Positions 1 to 8,122 of a stretch of 64,000 nt of DNA are shown here, in pieces. Where the stretch lies: the NCBI RefSeq assembly GCF_030418455.1, contig NZ_JAUHPW010000006.1, positions 124,001 through 188,000 on the forward strand, in the 5' to 3' direction. Numbering within the stretch: the first letter of the stretch is position 1; every line of letters begins with the position of its first letter. The position numbers and the translations under genes were made by a program. This DNA is from Demequina litoralis. GTDB taxonomy: Bacteria; Actinomycetota; Actinomycetes; Actinomycetales; Demequinaceae. The notes under the pieces are model-generated. The model had not been told where the DNA came from. It saw nothing but the letters and a program-made list of their open reading frames with translations, and ran no database searches.

Positions 1-340
1 CCACGTCGTAGGTCTCGAGCGGCGAGCCGAGCACGTCGCCGGCACGGTACGTGATCGACGCGGACTCGGCCGGCTCCTCCTCGGTCGAGGTGAGCAGCTC
101 GACGGTGTGCCCCTGCGCCCGCGCGCGGGCGATCGCGGCCGGGTCGACGTCGATGCCCGTGACCTCGAGCCCCCGCGCCGCGAGGCTGCGCGCGAGGTAG
201 CCCTCGCCGCAGCCCACGTCGAGGGCGGTGCGCGCGCCGTCCGGGATGCTCCCGAGCAGCGGCGACATGTAGTGGATGTTGTAGTTCCAGCGCTGGTGGT
301 CGGGCCGCTCCTTCGCGGCCTGCGGCGTCTCGTCGCTCAT
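1..340 (-). CDS. Class I SAM-dependent methyltransferase, partial
   Basis: Only the N-terminal ~113 residues lie in the window; the 3' end runs off the left edge. Residues 40-49 form glycine-rich motif I (LDVGCGEGYL), and an acidic strand end (GIDVD, about 63-67) follows, as expected for SAM ribose binding in a Rossmann-fold class I methyltransferase. The substrate cannot be inferred from this part. The ATG at 338-340 is taken as the start because the codons before it do not continue a recognisable domain. It is transcribed divergently from the membrane protein that begins 62 nt away. Confidence 0.85.
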   Translation of the reverse strand, partial: MSDETPQAAKERPDHQRWNYNIHYMSPLLGSIPDGARTALDVGCGEGYLARSLAARGLEVTGIDVDPAAIARARAQGHTVELLTSTEEEPAESASITYRAGDVLGSPLETYDV

Positions 341-402
341 GACGCACCATCATCCCCCACGCGGAGGGGGACCTCGGTCCCGATCGTGGGACAATCTCCC
401 GC

Positions 403-993
403 GTGAGCGAGGGCATGACGAGGTTGGGTCGCGCGGCGGGTGCCGCCGCGCTGTCCACGTTCTCCGCGCTCGCCCTCCACGTGCTCGCCGGCGGGCATGC
501 GCCGTCGCTGCTTGCCGTCGCGGTGCCGCTCGCCGCCTCGTTCGCCGTCGCCGCGCAGCTCGCGGGACGCCCGCTCGGCCGCTGGCGCCTCGCCGCGATC
601 CTCGCCGCGAGCCAGCTCGCCCTTCACACGTCGTTCTCGCTCGGCGCGGTCGAGGCCCCCGCGCTGACGGGCCACGCCGGCCACGATCCGGCCGCCCTCG
701 CGGCGGCGCTCGGCACACCCGCGGCACACGCGCACGCCGCGTCGATGCCGCTCGCGCACGTGCTCGCCGGCGCGCTCACCTTCGTCGGCATCCGCCGCGC
801 GGGCGCGCTGCTCCGCGCGCTCGCCCGCCTCGCCGCGCTCGTGGCGCGGGCGCTGCTCGCCGGCCTCTCCCTCTCTCCGGACGATGCGCCCGCCCCGGGC
901 CGCCGCATCGTCCCCGCGCCGCGCGCATCCGGCGCCGTCGTCTCCGCGCTGCTCGCCTCCCTCCCGAGCCGCGCGCCTCCCGTGGCCGCCTGA
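403..993 (+). CDS. His-rich multi-pass membrane protein next to copper genes
   Basis: This 196-residue protein is Ala/Leu-rich with about four or five hydrophobic segments. A loop at roughly residues 88-110 carries several histidines (HAGHD, HAHAASM) and could bind metal. I do not recognise a family. It lies directly upstream of a PCuAC copper-chaperone lipoprotein and a DyP peroxidase, so a role in copper handling is an inference from context. The GTG start is preferred because GACAAT (390-395) stands 7 nt upstream, matching the leaderless pattern of the window. Its C-terminal part contains an inverted pair of the GGACGATGC motif (879-887 and 905-913), read as DDA and RIV. Confidence 0.7.
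   Translation: MSEGMTRLGRAAGAAALSTFSALALHVLAGGHAPSLLAVAVPLAASFAVAAQLAGRPLGRWRLAAILAASQLALHTSFSLGAVEAPALTGHAGHDPAALAAALGTPAAHAHAASMPLAHVLAGALTFVGIRRAGALLRALARLAALVARALLAGLSLSPDDAPAPGRRIVPAPRASGAVVSALLASLPSRAPPVAA
879..913. repeat. Inverted pair of the GGACGATGC/GCATCGTCC motif
   Basis: GGACGATGCG at 879-888 is followed by CGCATCGTCC at 904-913, giving a 10-bp inverted repeat with a 15-nt GC-rich spacer. It lies inside the coding sequence of the His-rich membrane protein and could fold in the mRNA. It is one of about 35 copies of this motif seen in the window. Confidence 0.6.
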
Positions 994-1082
994 CACCCGC
1001 ATCCCCGCGCGAGGCCTCGCGCACCTTCAGGCAACCCCGTGCGCCTGCGCACCCGCGCGCGCACCCCACCCGCAGGAGAGTC

Positions 1083-1628
1083 ATGTCCATCCGTCCCCGC
1101 TTCCTCGCCACCGCCGCCGTCGCCCTCGCCGCCGCGACCGCGCTCGCCGGCTGCGCCTCCGACACCGCCTCGTCCGAGGCCGCGCTCACCGTCACCGACC
1201 CGTGGGTCAAGACCGCCGCGACGGAGGACATGATGTCCGCCGCGTTCGGCACCCTCGTCAACACGACCGACGAGGACGTCACCGTCGTCGCCGCCACCTC
1301 CGACCAGTACCCGGCGCTGGAGCTCCACGAGGTCGTCGACGGCGCCATGCAGGAGCTGGGCGACGGCATGGTGGTCCCGGCCGGCGGCGAGCTCGCCCTC
1401 GAGCCCGGCGGCTTCCACATCATGGTGATGGAACTGCCCGAGGCGATCGAGCCCGGCGACGAGGTCGACTTCACGCTCGAGCTCGCGGACGGCTCGACCG
1501 TCGGCTTCACCGCGACCGCCAAGGACTTCGACGGCGGCAACGAGGAGTACCACGACTCGGGCTCCGACGACATGGAGATGGAGATGGACATGTCCTCGGA
1601 CGCCCCCGAGGCGGAGCCGTCGCACTGA
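1083..1628 (+). CDS. PCu(A)C-type copper chaperone lipoprotein
   Basis: A 181-residue exported lipoprotein: a basic N-terminus, an Ala-rich hydrophobic core and the lipobox LAGC with Cys24. The mature part matches the PCu(A)C (DUF461) fold, which holds Cu(I) with His and Met ligands. Candidate ligands are H82, a following Met (M89 or M96), H112 and M114 in the FHIMVM strand. The C-terminus adds an acidic Met-rich tail (about residues 160-172) that could give extra copper binding. An AGGAGAG ribosome site ends 3-4 nt before the ATG. It is 2 nt from the downstream DyP peroxidase gene; in Streptomyces, copper chaperones of this type are also encoded next to DyP peroxidases. Confidence 0.9.
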   Translation: MSIRPRFLATAAVALAAATALAGCASDTASSEAALTVTDPWVKTAATEDMMSAAFGTLVNTTDEDVTVVAATSDQYPALELHEVVDGAMQELGDGMVVPAGGELALEPGGFHIMVMELPEAIEPGDEVDFTLELADGSTVGFTATAKDFDGGNEEYHDSGSDDMEMEMDMSSDAPEAEPSH

Positions 1629-1630
1629 TC

Positions 1631-2878
1631 ATGGGCGACACCCCGCGACGCGGCCCGAGCCGGCGGCAGCTCCTCCTCGGAGGGGCCGCCGTCGGCGCGG
1701 GCGCCGCCGCCACGCTGGGCGCCGAGCGGGCCGGGCTGCTTCCCGGCACCGGCCCCGCGGCCGACACCACCGGGGTGAACGGCGAGCGCATCGTCCCCTT
1801 CCACGGGGCGCGTCAGGCCGGCGTGACCTCGACCCCCGGCGCGTACGCGACCTACGTCGCCTTCGACCTGCTCGAGAGCACGGATCGCGACGGGATGCGC
1901 GCGTGGCTGAGCCTGCTGTCGGACGATGCGGCGCGCCTCACCCAGGGCCGCGGCGCCCTCGCCGACCTCGAGCCGGAGCTCGCCGTCCGCCCCGCGGGCC
2001 TCACCGCGACCTTCGGCCTGAGCCGCGAGGCCGTGCACCGCGCCGGAGCCGCCGCTCCCGACTGGTTGAGGCCCCTGCCCGCGTTCCCCAAGATCGACGC
2101 GCTCGAGGACCGCTGGTCCGGCGGCGACGTCGTGGTGCTGCTGCACGGCGACGACCCGACGTCGATCTCGCACCTGCTGCGCATGCTCGTTCGCGACTCC
2201 CGCAGCTTCGCGACGGTGCGGTGGCGCCAGGACGGCTTCCGGCGCGCGTACGGCTCGGATCCGCACGGCACCACGATGCGCAACCTCTTCGGGCAGGTCG
2301 ACGGCACCACGACGCCGCGTCCCGAGGACGCCGGCTTCGACGCGGCGGTGTGGGCCGGCCCCGAGGCCCCCGCGTGGCTGCGGGGCGGCACCTCGCTGGT
2401 GCTGCGCCGGATCGCGATGAACCTCGAGACGTGGGACGAGGTGGGCGTCGACGGGCGCGAGAACGCGATCGGACGACGCCTGTCGGACGGCGCGCCGCTC
2501 ACGGGCGGGACCGAGCACGACGACGTCGACCTCGAGGCGACCGACGCGAGCGGCTTCACCGTCGTCAACCCGGCCGCGCACGTGGCGCGTGCCCGCGTCG
2601 AGGACCCGTCCTCCCGCATCGTCCGCATCGGCTACAACTACGACGACCCTGTCGAGGCCGGCGCGGTCGACACCCAGGGCCGGCCCGCCGTGTCGAACGT
2701 CGGGCTGCTGTTCGGGTCGTGGCAGCGCGACGTCGACGCGCAGTACGTGCCGATGCAGCGCCGGCTCGCCGAGGCGGACCTGCTCAACACCTGGACCACG
2801 CCCATCGGCTCGGGCGTGTGGGCGATCCCGCCCGGCTGCGAGGAGGGCGGTTTCGTGGGCGAGACGCTGTTCGCATGA
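1631..2878 (+). CDS. Tat-exported DyP-type haem peroxidase
   Basis: A 415-residue dye-decolourising peroxidase precursor. The N-terminus has a twin-arginine motif (SRRQLL) and a glycine/alanine hydrophobic stretch, so it should be exported folded with haem. Hallmarks are present: the distal GxxDG motif (GQVDG, D224), the likely proximal haem ligand H317 in NPAAH, and the distal Arg R332 in RIVRIGY. Family members reduce H2O2 and oxidise dyes, lignin-type phenolics or partner metalloenzymes. The start lies 2 nt after the copper-chaperone stop, so translation is probably coupled. The pairing suggests a copper-dependent periplasmic or envelope oxidation route, but the partner oxidase is not in this window. 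Confidence 0.92.
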   Translation: MGDTPRRGPSRRQLLLGGAAVGAGAAATLGAERAGLLPGTGPAADTTGVNGERIVPFHGARQAGVTSTPGAYATYVAFDLLESTDRDGMRAWLSLLSDDAARLTQGRGALADLEPELAVRPAGLTATFGLSREAVHRAGAAAPDWLRPLPAFPKIDALEDRWSGGDVVVLLHGDDPTSISHLLRMLVRDSRSFATVRWRQDGFRRAYGSDPHGTTMRNLFGQVDGTTTPRPEDAGFDAAVWAGPEAPAWLRGGTSLVLRRIAMNLETWDEVGVDGRENAIGRRLSDGAPLTGGTEHDDVDLEATDASGFTVVNPAAHVARARVEDPSSRIVRIGYNYDDPVEAGAVDTQGRPAVSNVGLLFGSWQRDVDAQYVPMQRRLAEADLLNTWTTPIGSGVWAIPPGCEEGGFVGETLFA

Positions 2879-2918
2879 TCGGGTGGCGGCGCCCGGAGGG
2901 CACCCGTAGCCTCGTCGC

Positions 2919-3815
2919 ATGAGCACAACGGGGTGGTCTGCTCCTGCCGCCGACATCGTCGTCACTCCCGCGCTGGTCCGCTCGCTGCTCGAGCGCGACC
3001 ATCCCGACCTCGCGGCGCTCCCGCTGGGGGAGGCGTACGAGGGATGGGACAACGTCACGGTGCGGCTCGGCGACGCGCTCGCCGTGCGGATCCCGCGGCG
3101 CGCCCACGCCGCGCAGCTCATCGAGCGCGAGCACGTGTGGCTGCCTCGCCTCGCGCCGGCGTGGGGCTTCGCGGCACCCGTGCCGCAGCGGCTCGGAGGG
3201 CCGTCGGACGAGGTGCCGTGGGCGTGGGCGGTGGTCCCGTGGCTGCCCGGCGCCCGCGCCTACGACGCTCCGCTCGGCGGGCGGGGCGCCGCGGATCTGG
3301 GGCGCGCCCTCGCCCGGCTCCACGCGCCGGCACCGCTCGACGCCCCGCGCAACCCGTTCCGCTCGGCACCGCTGGCGGAGCGCGCCGAGCGCTTCGACGA
3401 CCGCATGGAGAGGCTGCTCGACGACGGCGTCGCGATCGACGCGGACCTCGCGCGCGAGCACTTCGAGGCCGGCGCGACGCAGCGCCGGCCGCTCGAGACG
3501 TGGGCGCACCTGGACCTCCACGGCGCGAACGTGCTGAGCGACCGCGGCCGCCTCGGCGGCATCCTCGACTGGGGCGACCTCGGGGTCGCCGACCCGGCCA
3601 CCGACCTGGGCCAGGCGTGGTGCCTGGTCGGGAGCTCGCGCATGCGCGACCTGCTCAAGGGCTACGACGACGCCGTCACGCCTCTCGACGAGGCGGCGCT
3701 GCTGCGGGCGAGGGCGGAGGCGCTCGCCTACGCGGTCACGCTGGCGTCGCTCGACGAGCAGCCGTACCGCGACGCCGGCAGGCGCGCGCTGGTCGACCTC
3801 GACGTCGTGGGCTGA
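2919..3815 (+). CDS. APH-family small-molecule kinase (active-site intact)
   Basis: A 298-residue aminoglycoside/homoserine-kinase-like phosphotransferase. The Brenner motif HLDLHGAN (H197, catalytic D199, N204) and the metal-binding DWGD (D217) are intact, followed by the typical DPATDL segment. The substrate is unknown: the family covers aminoglycosides, macrolides, hydroxyurea, homoserine and others, and nothing nearby selects among them. The start is supported by TAGCCT at 2907-2912, exactly 6 nt before the ATG, with no Shine-Dalgarno site, so the mRNA is probably leaderless. A diverged paralogue lacking these catalytic residues is encoded at 8123-9022. Confidence 0.88.
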   Translation: MSTTGWSAPAADIVVTPALVRSLLERDHPDLAALPLGEAYEGWDNVTVRLGDALAVRIPRRAHAAQLIEREHVWLPRLAPAWGFAAPVPQRLGGPSDEVPWAWAVVPWLPGARAYDAPLGGRGAADLGRALARLHAPAPLDAPRNPFRSAPLAERAERFDDRMERLLDDGVAIDADLAREHFEAGATQRRPLETWAHLDLHGANVLSDRGRLGGILDWGDLGVADPATDLGQAWCLVGSSRMRDLLKGYDDAVTPLDEAALLRARAEALAYAVTLASLDEQPYRDAGRRALVDLDVVG

Positions 3816-3863
3816 GCCCGGAGGCCGCGGCGCGCGCGATCGACCGGAACGGACCGGACGGGG

Positions 3864-4697
3864 TCAGGCGCCCATCTTCTGGAGGAACGGCTCGAGCTCG
3901 ACCCAGTTCTCCTCGTCGGAGCGGTCCTCGCGCCACAGGGACATGTACTCGGCCTTGGTCGCCTCGGAGGCCTCGTTCCACACGCGCAGCGCGTGCTCGA
4001 GGTCCTTGTGCCAGTAGCCGACGATGCGGAAGTGCGTGAGCGGCAGCCCGTACCCGCGACGCAGCATGGTGCGGATCGCGCGGGAGTCCTTCGCCTCGCA
4101 CGCGACCCAGATGTACGCCCCGGCCGCGGGGTCGAGGAAGCGGTCCTCGAGCGCGATCAGCGCGTCCTTGAGCCCCGAGGCACGCACACCGTTGCCGCCG
4201 AGGCGCCAGTCGATGGTCGCGGTCGCGGCGGTGGGCAGGTCGCGTGCCTCGGCCATGTCGGCGAGCTCGACGACCACGTGGAAGACCTCGTCCGGCCCGG
4301 CCTCGGCGAGCACGCGCGCGATCGCGGGCAGCGCGGTCGCGTCGCCGATGAGGACGCGCGTGCCCGCGCCCTCGGGCACCTTGTAGTAGCCCTTCGAGTC
4401 CGATACCTCGGTGCGGTCCCCGGGACGGGCGGTGCGGGCCCACGTGGCGCCCGGGCCGTCGCCGTGGATGAAGACCTCCATCTCGAAGCCGCCCTCGACG
4501 TGCCCGCTCACCGTGTAGTGGCGCGCGCTGTGACCGTCCGCGTCGGCGGTCTCCGCCCCCACCTCCACGTGCACGCACTCGTCGGGCGTGCCGTCCGAGA
4601 CCCACGCGCCGGGATCGTCCAGCCGGAGCCGCAGCCGCATCATGTGCGGGGTGACGACCTCGCTCGCGGTGATGGTGGCGGCGTGGATGGTCTCCAT
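3864..4697 (-). CDS. Siderophore-interacting protein (ferric-siderophore reductase)
   Basis: A 277-residue SIP/ViuB-type flavoprotein. The N-terminal FAD-binding barrel has RHYTVS; the following NAD(P)H half has GDATALPAIARVL and VACEAKDSR; and the C-terminal GYWHKD is the family signature. It would reduce Fe(III)-siderophore in the cytoplasm to release iron. The gene stands alone, without siderophore biosynthesis or ABC genes beside it. A near-perfect DtxR/IdeR box lies 36 nt upstream of its start (4733-4751), so repression by iron-loaded IdeR is expected. Confidence 0.93.
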   Translation of the reverse strand: METIHAATITASEVVTPHMMRLRLRLDDPGAWVSDGTPDECVHVEVGAETADADGHSARHYTVSGHVEGGFEMEVFIHGDGPGATWARTARPGDRTEVSDSKGYYKVPEGAGTRVLIGDATALPAIARVLAEAGPDEVFHVVVELADMAEARDLPTAATATIDWRLGGNGVRASGLKDALIALEDRFLDPAAGAYIWVACEAKDSRAIRTMLRRGYGLPLTHFRIVGYWHKDLEHALRVWNEASEATKAEYMSLWREDRSDEENWVELEPFLQKMGA

Positions 4698-4732
4698 GGG
4701 GCTCCGTTCGGGGATTCGCGGGTGCCGGCGAG

Positions 4733-4751
4733 GTAGGTGAGCCTCACCTCA
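4733..4751. promoter_or_regulatory. DtxR/IdeR-type iron box
   Basis: The 19-mer GTAGGTGAGCCTCACCTCA contains a palindrome with 7-bp arms (AGGTGAG/CTCACCT around one central base) and closely matches the actinobacterial iron-box consensus TTAGGTTAGGCTAACCTAA. It sits between the divergent siderophore-reductase gene and an acetyltransferase gene, close to the former, and most likely controls the former. Confidence 0.85.
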
Positions 4752-4848
4752 CCGTTGCAGTGTAGACCACATCCGCAACGGCGACGTTGCCTAATTCAAA
4801 CGGCCGAAATGCCGGGGTCACACTGTTATGCGCGGCTATCGTGTGGCC

Positions 4849-5415
4849 GTGGCCTTCACACCCCTTCGTACCTCCAGACTCGTGCTCCGCCCCTTCACCG
4901 AGGCGGACGCCGAGGACTTCGCCGCGCGTCGATCCGATCCCGAGACAGCCATGTACCAGGCGTGGCGCATCCCTTACTCGGTCGAGAAGGCGATGGCGCT
5001 GATCGAGGAGAGCGAGCGTCACGACGGCCCGATGCCGGGCCACTGGTACCAGCTCGACGTGCAGCGCATCGCCGACGAGCGCACCGTGGGCGATGTCGCC
5101 GTCTACCTGCACGAGCACGGCCACACCGCCGAGATCGGCTACACGCTCCACAGCTGGGCGCGCCGCAAGGGCTACGCGACCGAGGCCGCCGCCGCGCTCA
5201 TCGACCACCTGGTCGACGTGACGGGCGTGCACCGCGTCGAGGCCTCGACGCATCCCGACAACGAGCGCTCGATCCAGGTCCTCAAGCGCCTGGGCTTCGA
5301 GGCCGAGGGCGTCAAGCGCGAGGCCTTCTGGGTCGAGGACGAGGTGTCCGACGACGCGATCTTCGGCCTCCTCGCGCGCGACTGGCGGTCCCGCCGCGAC
5401 CTGCTCGGGATCTGA
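4849..5415 (+). CDS. RimJ/RimL-type GNAT acetyltransferase
   Basis: A 188-residue GNAT enzyme. It opens with the RimJ-like strand RLVLRPF, has the acetyl-CoA loop RRKGYATEA in motif A and ends with NERSIQVLKRLGFEAEG, the usual motif B. RimJ/L relatives acetylate protein N-termini or small molecules; the substrate here is unknown. GTG at 4849 is chosen because TATCGT (4837-4842) precedes it by exactly 6 nt, fitting a leaderless transcript. An in-frame ATG at 4828 would add seven residues but lies upstream of that hexamer. Direct repeats begin immediately after the stop codon and belong to the next gene. Confidence 0.85.
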   Translation: MAFTPLRTSRLVLRPFTEADAEDFAARRSDPETAMYQAWRIPYSVEKAMALIEESERHDGPMPGHWYQLDVQRIADERTVGDVAVYLHEHGHTAEIGYTLHSWARRKGYATEAAAALIDHLVDVTGVHRVEASTHPDNERSIQVLKRLGFEAEGVKREAFWVEDEVSDDAIFGLLARDWRSRRDLLGI

Positions 5416-5458
5416 CTTCACGAAACCTTCACGAACGCGCCGCACGGCGCTTCACACG
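5416..5458 (+). promoter_or_regulatory. CTTCAC direct repeats, likely OmpR-family operator
   Basis: CTTCACGAA occurs at 5416-5424 and again at 5427-5435, an 11-bp step, and CTTCACACG follows at 5450-5458, two helical turns on. Direct repeats with 11-bp phasing are typical of OmpR/PhoB winged-helix regulators. The array lies upstream of the DUF2202 gene, which is followed by an OmpR-family response regulator gene, so it is a good candidate for that regulator's own binding site. Confidence 0.6.
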
Positions 5459-5498
5459 CGGGCGATGGACTGGGGTCATCCGAGGGAAGGAGACCCCC

Positions 5499-6293
5499 AT
5501 GAACACGCGCACCACCCGCGTCGCGCTGACCGCCGCAGCCGGCGCCGCGCTCCTCGCCGTCCCCGTCGCCGCGTGGGCGGGGTCCGGCGGCGGCGATGAC
5601 GACGCGTCCGGCAGCGGGAACCAGGCCCGCATCGAGACAGGCATGGGCATGATGGGCGGCTGGGGCCACGCGGACGACGACGATGACGACGGCTACGGCC
5701 GCGGCGGCATGGGGATGATGGGCGGCCGCGGGGCGGGGGACGGCCGTGGCTACGGCGACGGCTCGTGCCTTGACGATGCGGTCGACGGCGAGGCCACGGA
5801 CGCGGACGCCGCGTCGCTCGCGGCGATGGCCGACGAGGAGCGCATGGCGCGCGACCTCTACACCGAGCTCGCGGACGCCTGGGACCTGCGCCTCCTCGAC
5901 GCGATCGCCGGCGCGGAGGACCGCCACCTCGACGCCGTCGTGCGGCTCGCCGAGGCCTACGGGCTCGAGGAGCCGTCCGCGGGCGCGGAGGCCGGCGTCT
6001 ACGCCGACGCGGACCTCCAGGACCTCTACGACGAGCTGCTCGCCCAGGGGTCCGAGTCCGAGACCGCGGCCCTGGGCGTGGGAGCGCTCGTCGAGGAGAC
6101 CGACATCGCCGACCTGCGGGACCAGGACGTCGACTCCGACGCGATCGCGGGCCTCTACGCCCGGCTCGAGCACGCGAGCGGCCATCACCTCACGGCCTTC
6201 GTCCGCGCGCTCGACGCGTCCGACGCCCCGTACGAGGCATCAGTCCTGGATCCGGCCGAGGTGGAGGACATCACCGGCGTGCCCGCTCCGTAG
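5499..6293 (+). CDS. Secreted DUF2202 ferritin-like protein with Met/Gly/Asp-rich region
   Basis: A 264-residue exported protein. The signal peptide (hydrophobic core about residues 8-26, then AWAG) is followed by a low-complexity region (about 46-86) rich in Met, Gly and Asp, with two MGMMGG repeats, a WGHA and a run of six Asp. Residues from about 105 to the end match DUF2202, a four-helix ferritin-like domain: EERMARDLYTELAD, then AGAEDRHLDAV and HHLTAFVRAL carry the Glu/His pattern. GGAAGGAG precedes the ATG. The function of DUF2202 is unknown. The Met-rich repeats, echoed in the sensor kinase two genes on, suggest a metal (perhaps copper or silver) connection, which is inference. Confidence 0.82.
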   Translation: MNTRTTRVALTAAAGAALLAVPVAAWAGSGGGDDDASGSGNQARIETGMGMMGGWGHADDDDDDGYGRGGMGMMGGRGAGDGRGYGDGSCLDDAVDGEATDADAASLAAMADEERMARDLYTELADAWDLRLLDAIAGAEDRHLDAVVRLAEAYGLEEPSAGAEAGVYADADLQDLYDELLAQGSESETAALGVGALVEETDIADLRDQDVDSDAIAGLYARLEHASGHHLTAFVRALDASDAPYEASVLDPAEVEDITGVPAP

Positions 6294-6294
6294 G

Positions 6295-6990
6295 ATGACG
6301 AGCGTGGGTGGGCGCACCGTGCTGGTGGTCGACGACGAGGAGAACATCCGCGACCTCGTCGGCGGCTACCTGCGCCGCGACGGCTTCGACGTCGCGGAGG
6401 CCGCGAGCGGCGAGGACGCCCTCGCGGCCCTCGCGCGCGGCCCCGTGGCGCTCGTCCTGCTCGACGTGCGGCTGCCCGGCATCGACGGCGTCGAGACCCT
6501 CCGCCGGATCCGGCGCACGTCCGACGTCCCGGTGCTCATGCTGACCGCACGCGCCGAGGAGGCCGACCGCATCGTCGGGCTCGAGGTGGGCGCCGACGAC
6601 TACGTGACCAAGCCCTTCAGCCCCCGCGAGGTGGTCGCGCGCGTGCGGGCGATATTGCGCCGCGGCGACGCGGGCGCGCGCGGCGCCGACACGATCGAGG
6701 TCGGCGACGTGTCGATCGACCTCGCCGGCCGCGAGGTGACGGTCGGCGGCACCGCCGCGACCCTCACCGCGCTCGAGTTCGACCTGCTCGCGGCCCTCGC
6801 CTCCGCACCCGGCCGGGTCTTCACCCGCCGCCAGCTCATCGAGCGCGTGTGGGGATGGGACTTCTTCGGCGACGAGCGCATCGTCGACGTGCACGTGCGC
6901 AAGCTGCGCCGCGCCCTCGGCGACGACGCCGACCACCCGCGCCTGCTCCACACGGTGCGCGGCGTCGGCTACAAGCTGGCGGCGCCGTGA
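6295..6990 (+). CDS. OmpR-family response regulator
   Basis: A 231-residue response regulator. The receiver domain has the acidic pair D13/D14, phospho-acceptor D57 (LLDVRLPG) and K106 (VTKPF); a winged-helix DNA-binding domain follows from about residue 135 (VFTRRQLIERVWG, VDVHVRKLRRAL, TVRGVGYKL). The ATG at 6295 falls one base after the upstream stop; an in-frame GTG at 6304 is also possible, since TAGGAT (6291-6296) lies 7 nt before it. It overlaps the histidine kinase gene by 4 nt (GTGA). Its likely operator is the CTTCAC repeat array upstream of the DUF2202 gene. Confidence 0.94.
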   Translation: MTSVGGRTVLVVDDEENIRDLVGGYLRRDGFDVAEAASGEDALAALARGPVALVLLDVRLPGIDGVETLRRIRRTSDVPVLMLTARAEEADRIVGLEVGADDYVTKPFSPREVVARVRAILRRGDAGARGADTIEVGDVSIDLAGREVTVGGTAATLTALEFDLLAALASAPGRVFTRRQLIERVWGWDFFGDERIVDVHVRKLRRALGDDADHPRLLHTVRGVGYKLAAP

Positions 6991-8066
6991 GGACCGTGCG
7001 CGCGCGGCTGCTCGCCTCCCACCTCGCGGTCGCGGCGGTCGGGGTGCTCGCGCTCGTCGCGGTCGGCACGGTGGTCGCGAACGTCACGGTCGAGCGGCGC
7101 ATGGGCATGACGCGCGGCGCGATGATGGGCCAGGAGAGCGCGCGCGAGCTGCTCGCCGATGCGCTGCCCGTCGCGCTCGGCTGGGGTGCCGCGGCGGGCC
7201 TCGCGGCGGCCGCGGCCGCCGCGCTGCTGATGACGCGCAGGATCGCGGGCCCGCTCGCCGCGATCCGCGAGGCGACCAGGGCGATCGCCGCCGGCGACTA
7301 CACGCGTCGCGTGCCGCGCCCGCCGGAGGAGGAGCTCGCCGCCGTCGCCGCCGACGTCGACGCGCTCGCCGCGCGGCTCGCCGAGGGCGAGGCGCGCCGC
7401 GTGCGCCTCATCGACGAGGTCGCGCACGAGATGCGCACCCCGCTGACGACCATCCGCGGCTCGATGGAGGGGCTCATCGACGGCGTCGTCGACGCGTCGC
7501 CCGAGGTCTACGAGCGGGTGGCCGCCGAGGCCGCCCGGCTCCAGCGCCTCGCCGAGGACCTGTCGACGCTGTCGCGCGCCGAGGAGAGCGCCCTCACGCT
7601 GCGCCCGGCCCCCACGGACCTCGCGACGCTGGTGCGCGAGGCCGCCGCGCGGCTGCAGCCCCAGTTCGAGCACCGCGGGGTGACGCTCGAGGTGTCGGCG
7701 GGTGCGGCCCCGACCGTGTCGGTCGACCGCGACCGGATCGCCCAGGTCCTCGTCAACCTGCTGGGCAACGCGCTCGCGCACAGCACGGACGGCGGCCGGG
7801 TGCGCGTGAGCGTCGACGCGGGCGCGCACGATGCGGCGGTCGAGGTCGCGGACGAGGGCGACGGGATCGCCCCCGAGGAGATCGACCGCGTCTTCGAGCG
7901 CTTCTACCGCGGCCCCGGCTCGGGCGAGCGGCCAGGGCGCGGCATCGGCCTCACGATCGCGCGCTCGCTCGCCCGCGCGCACGGCGGGGACGTCACGGCG
8001 CGCTCGCCCGGCCGCGGGCGAGGGGCGACCTTCGTGCTCACCCTTCCCCGCGCTCCCGAGGCCTGA
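6987..8066 (+). CDS. Sensor histidine kinase with Met-rich extracytoplasmic loop
   Basis: A 359-residue HAMP-containing histidine kinase. Two transmembrane helices (about 8-30 and 58-80) flank a short outer loop with the methionines RRMGMTRGAMMG. A HAMP linker follows (IAGPLAAIREATRAIAAGDY), then HisKA with phospho-acceptor H147 (DEVAHEMRTPLT), and the ATPase N box (NLLGNAL), G1 (DEGDGIAPEE) and G2 (GRGIGL). The start is the GTG overlapping the response-regulator stop. Such a small loop is typical of sensors that read membrane-proximal or metal signals. The Met repeats resemble those in the co-transcribed DUF2202 protein. Confidence 0.94.
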   Translation: MRTVRARLLASHLAVAAVGVLALVAVGTVVANVTVERRMGMTRGAMMGQESARELLADALPVALGWGAAAGLAAAAAAALLMTRRIAGPLAAIREATRAIAAGDYTRRVPRPPEEELAAVAADVDALAARLAEGEARRVRLIDEVAHEMRTPLTTIRGSMEGLIDGVVDASPEVYERVAAEAARLQRLAEDLSTLSRAEESALTLRPAPTDLATLVREAAARLQPQFEHRGVTLEVSAGAAPTVSVDRDRIAQVLVNLLGNALAHSTDGGRVRVSVDAGAHDAAVEVADEGDGIAPEEIDRVFERFYRGPGSGERPGRGIGLTIARSLARAHGGDVTARSPGRGRGATFVLTLPRAPEA

Positions 8067-8122
8067 ACGGCTGCGCGGACCGATGTGTGACGCGGCTCCG
8101 CGCCGCCGCTAGGGTGTCACGC

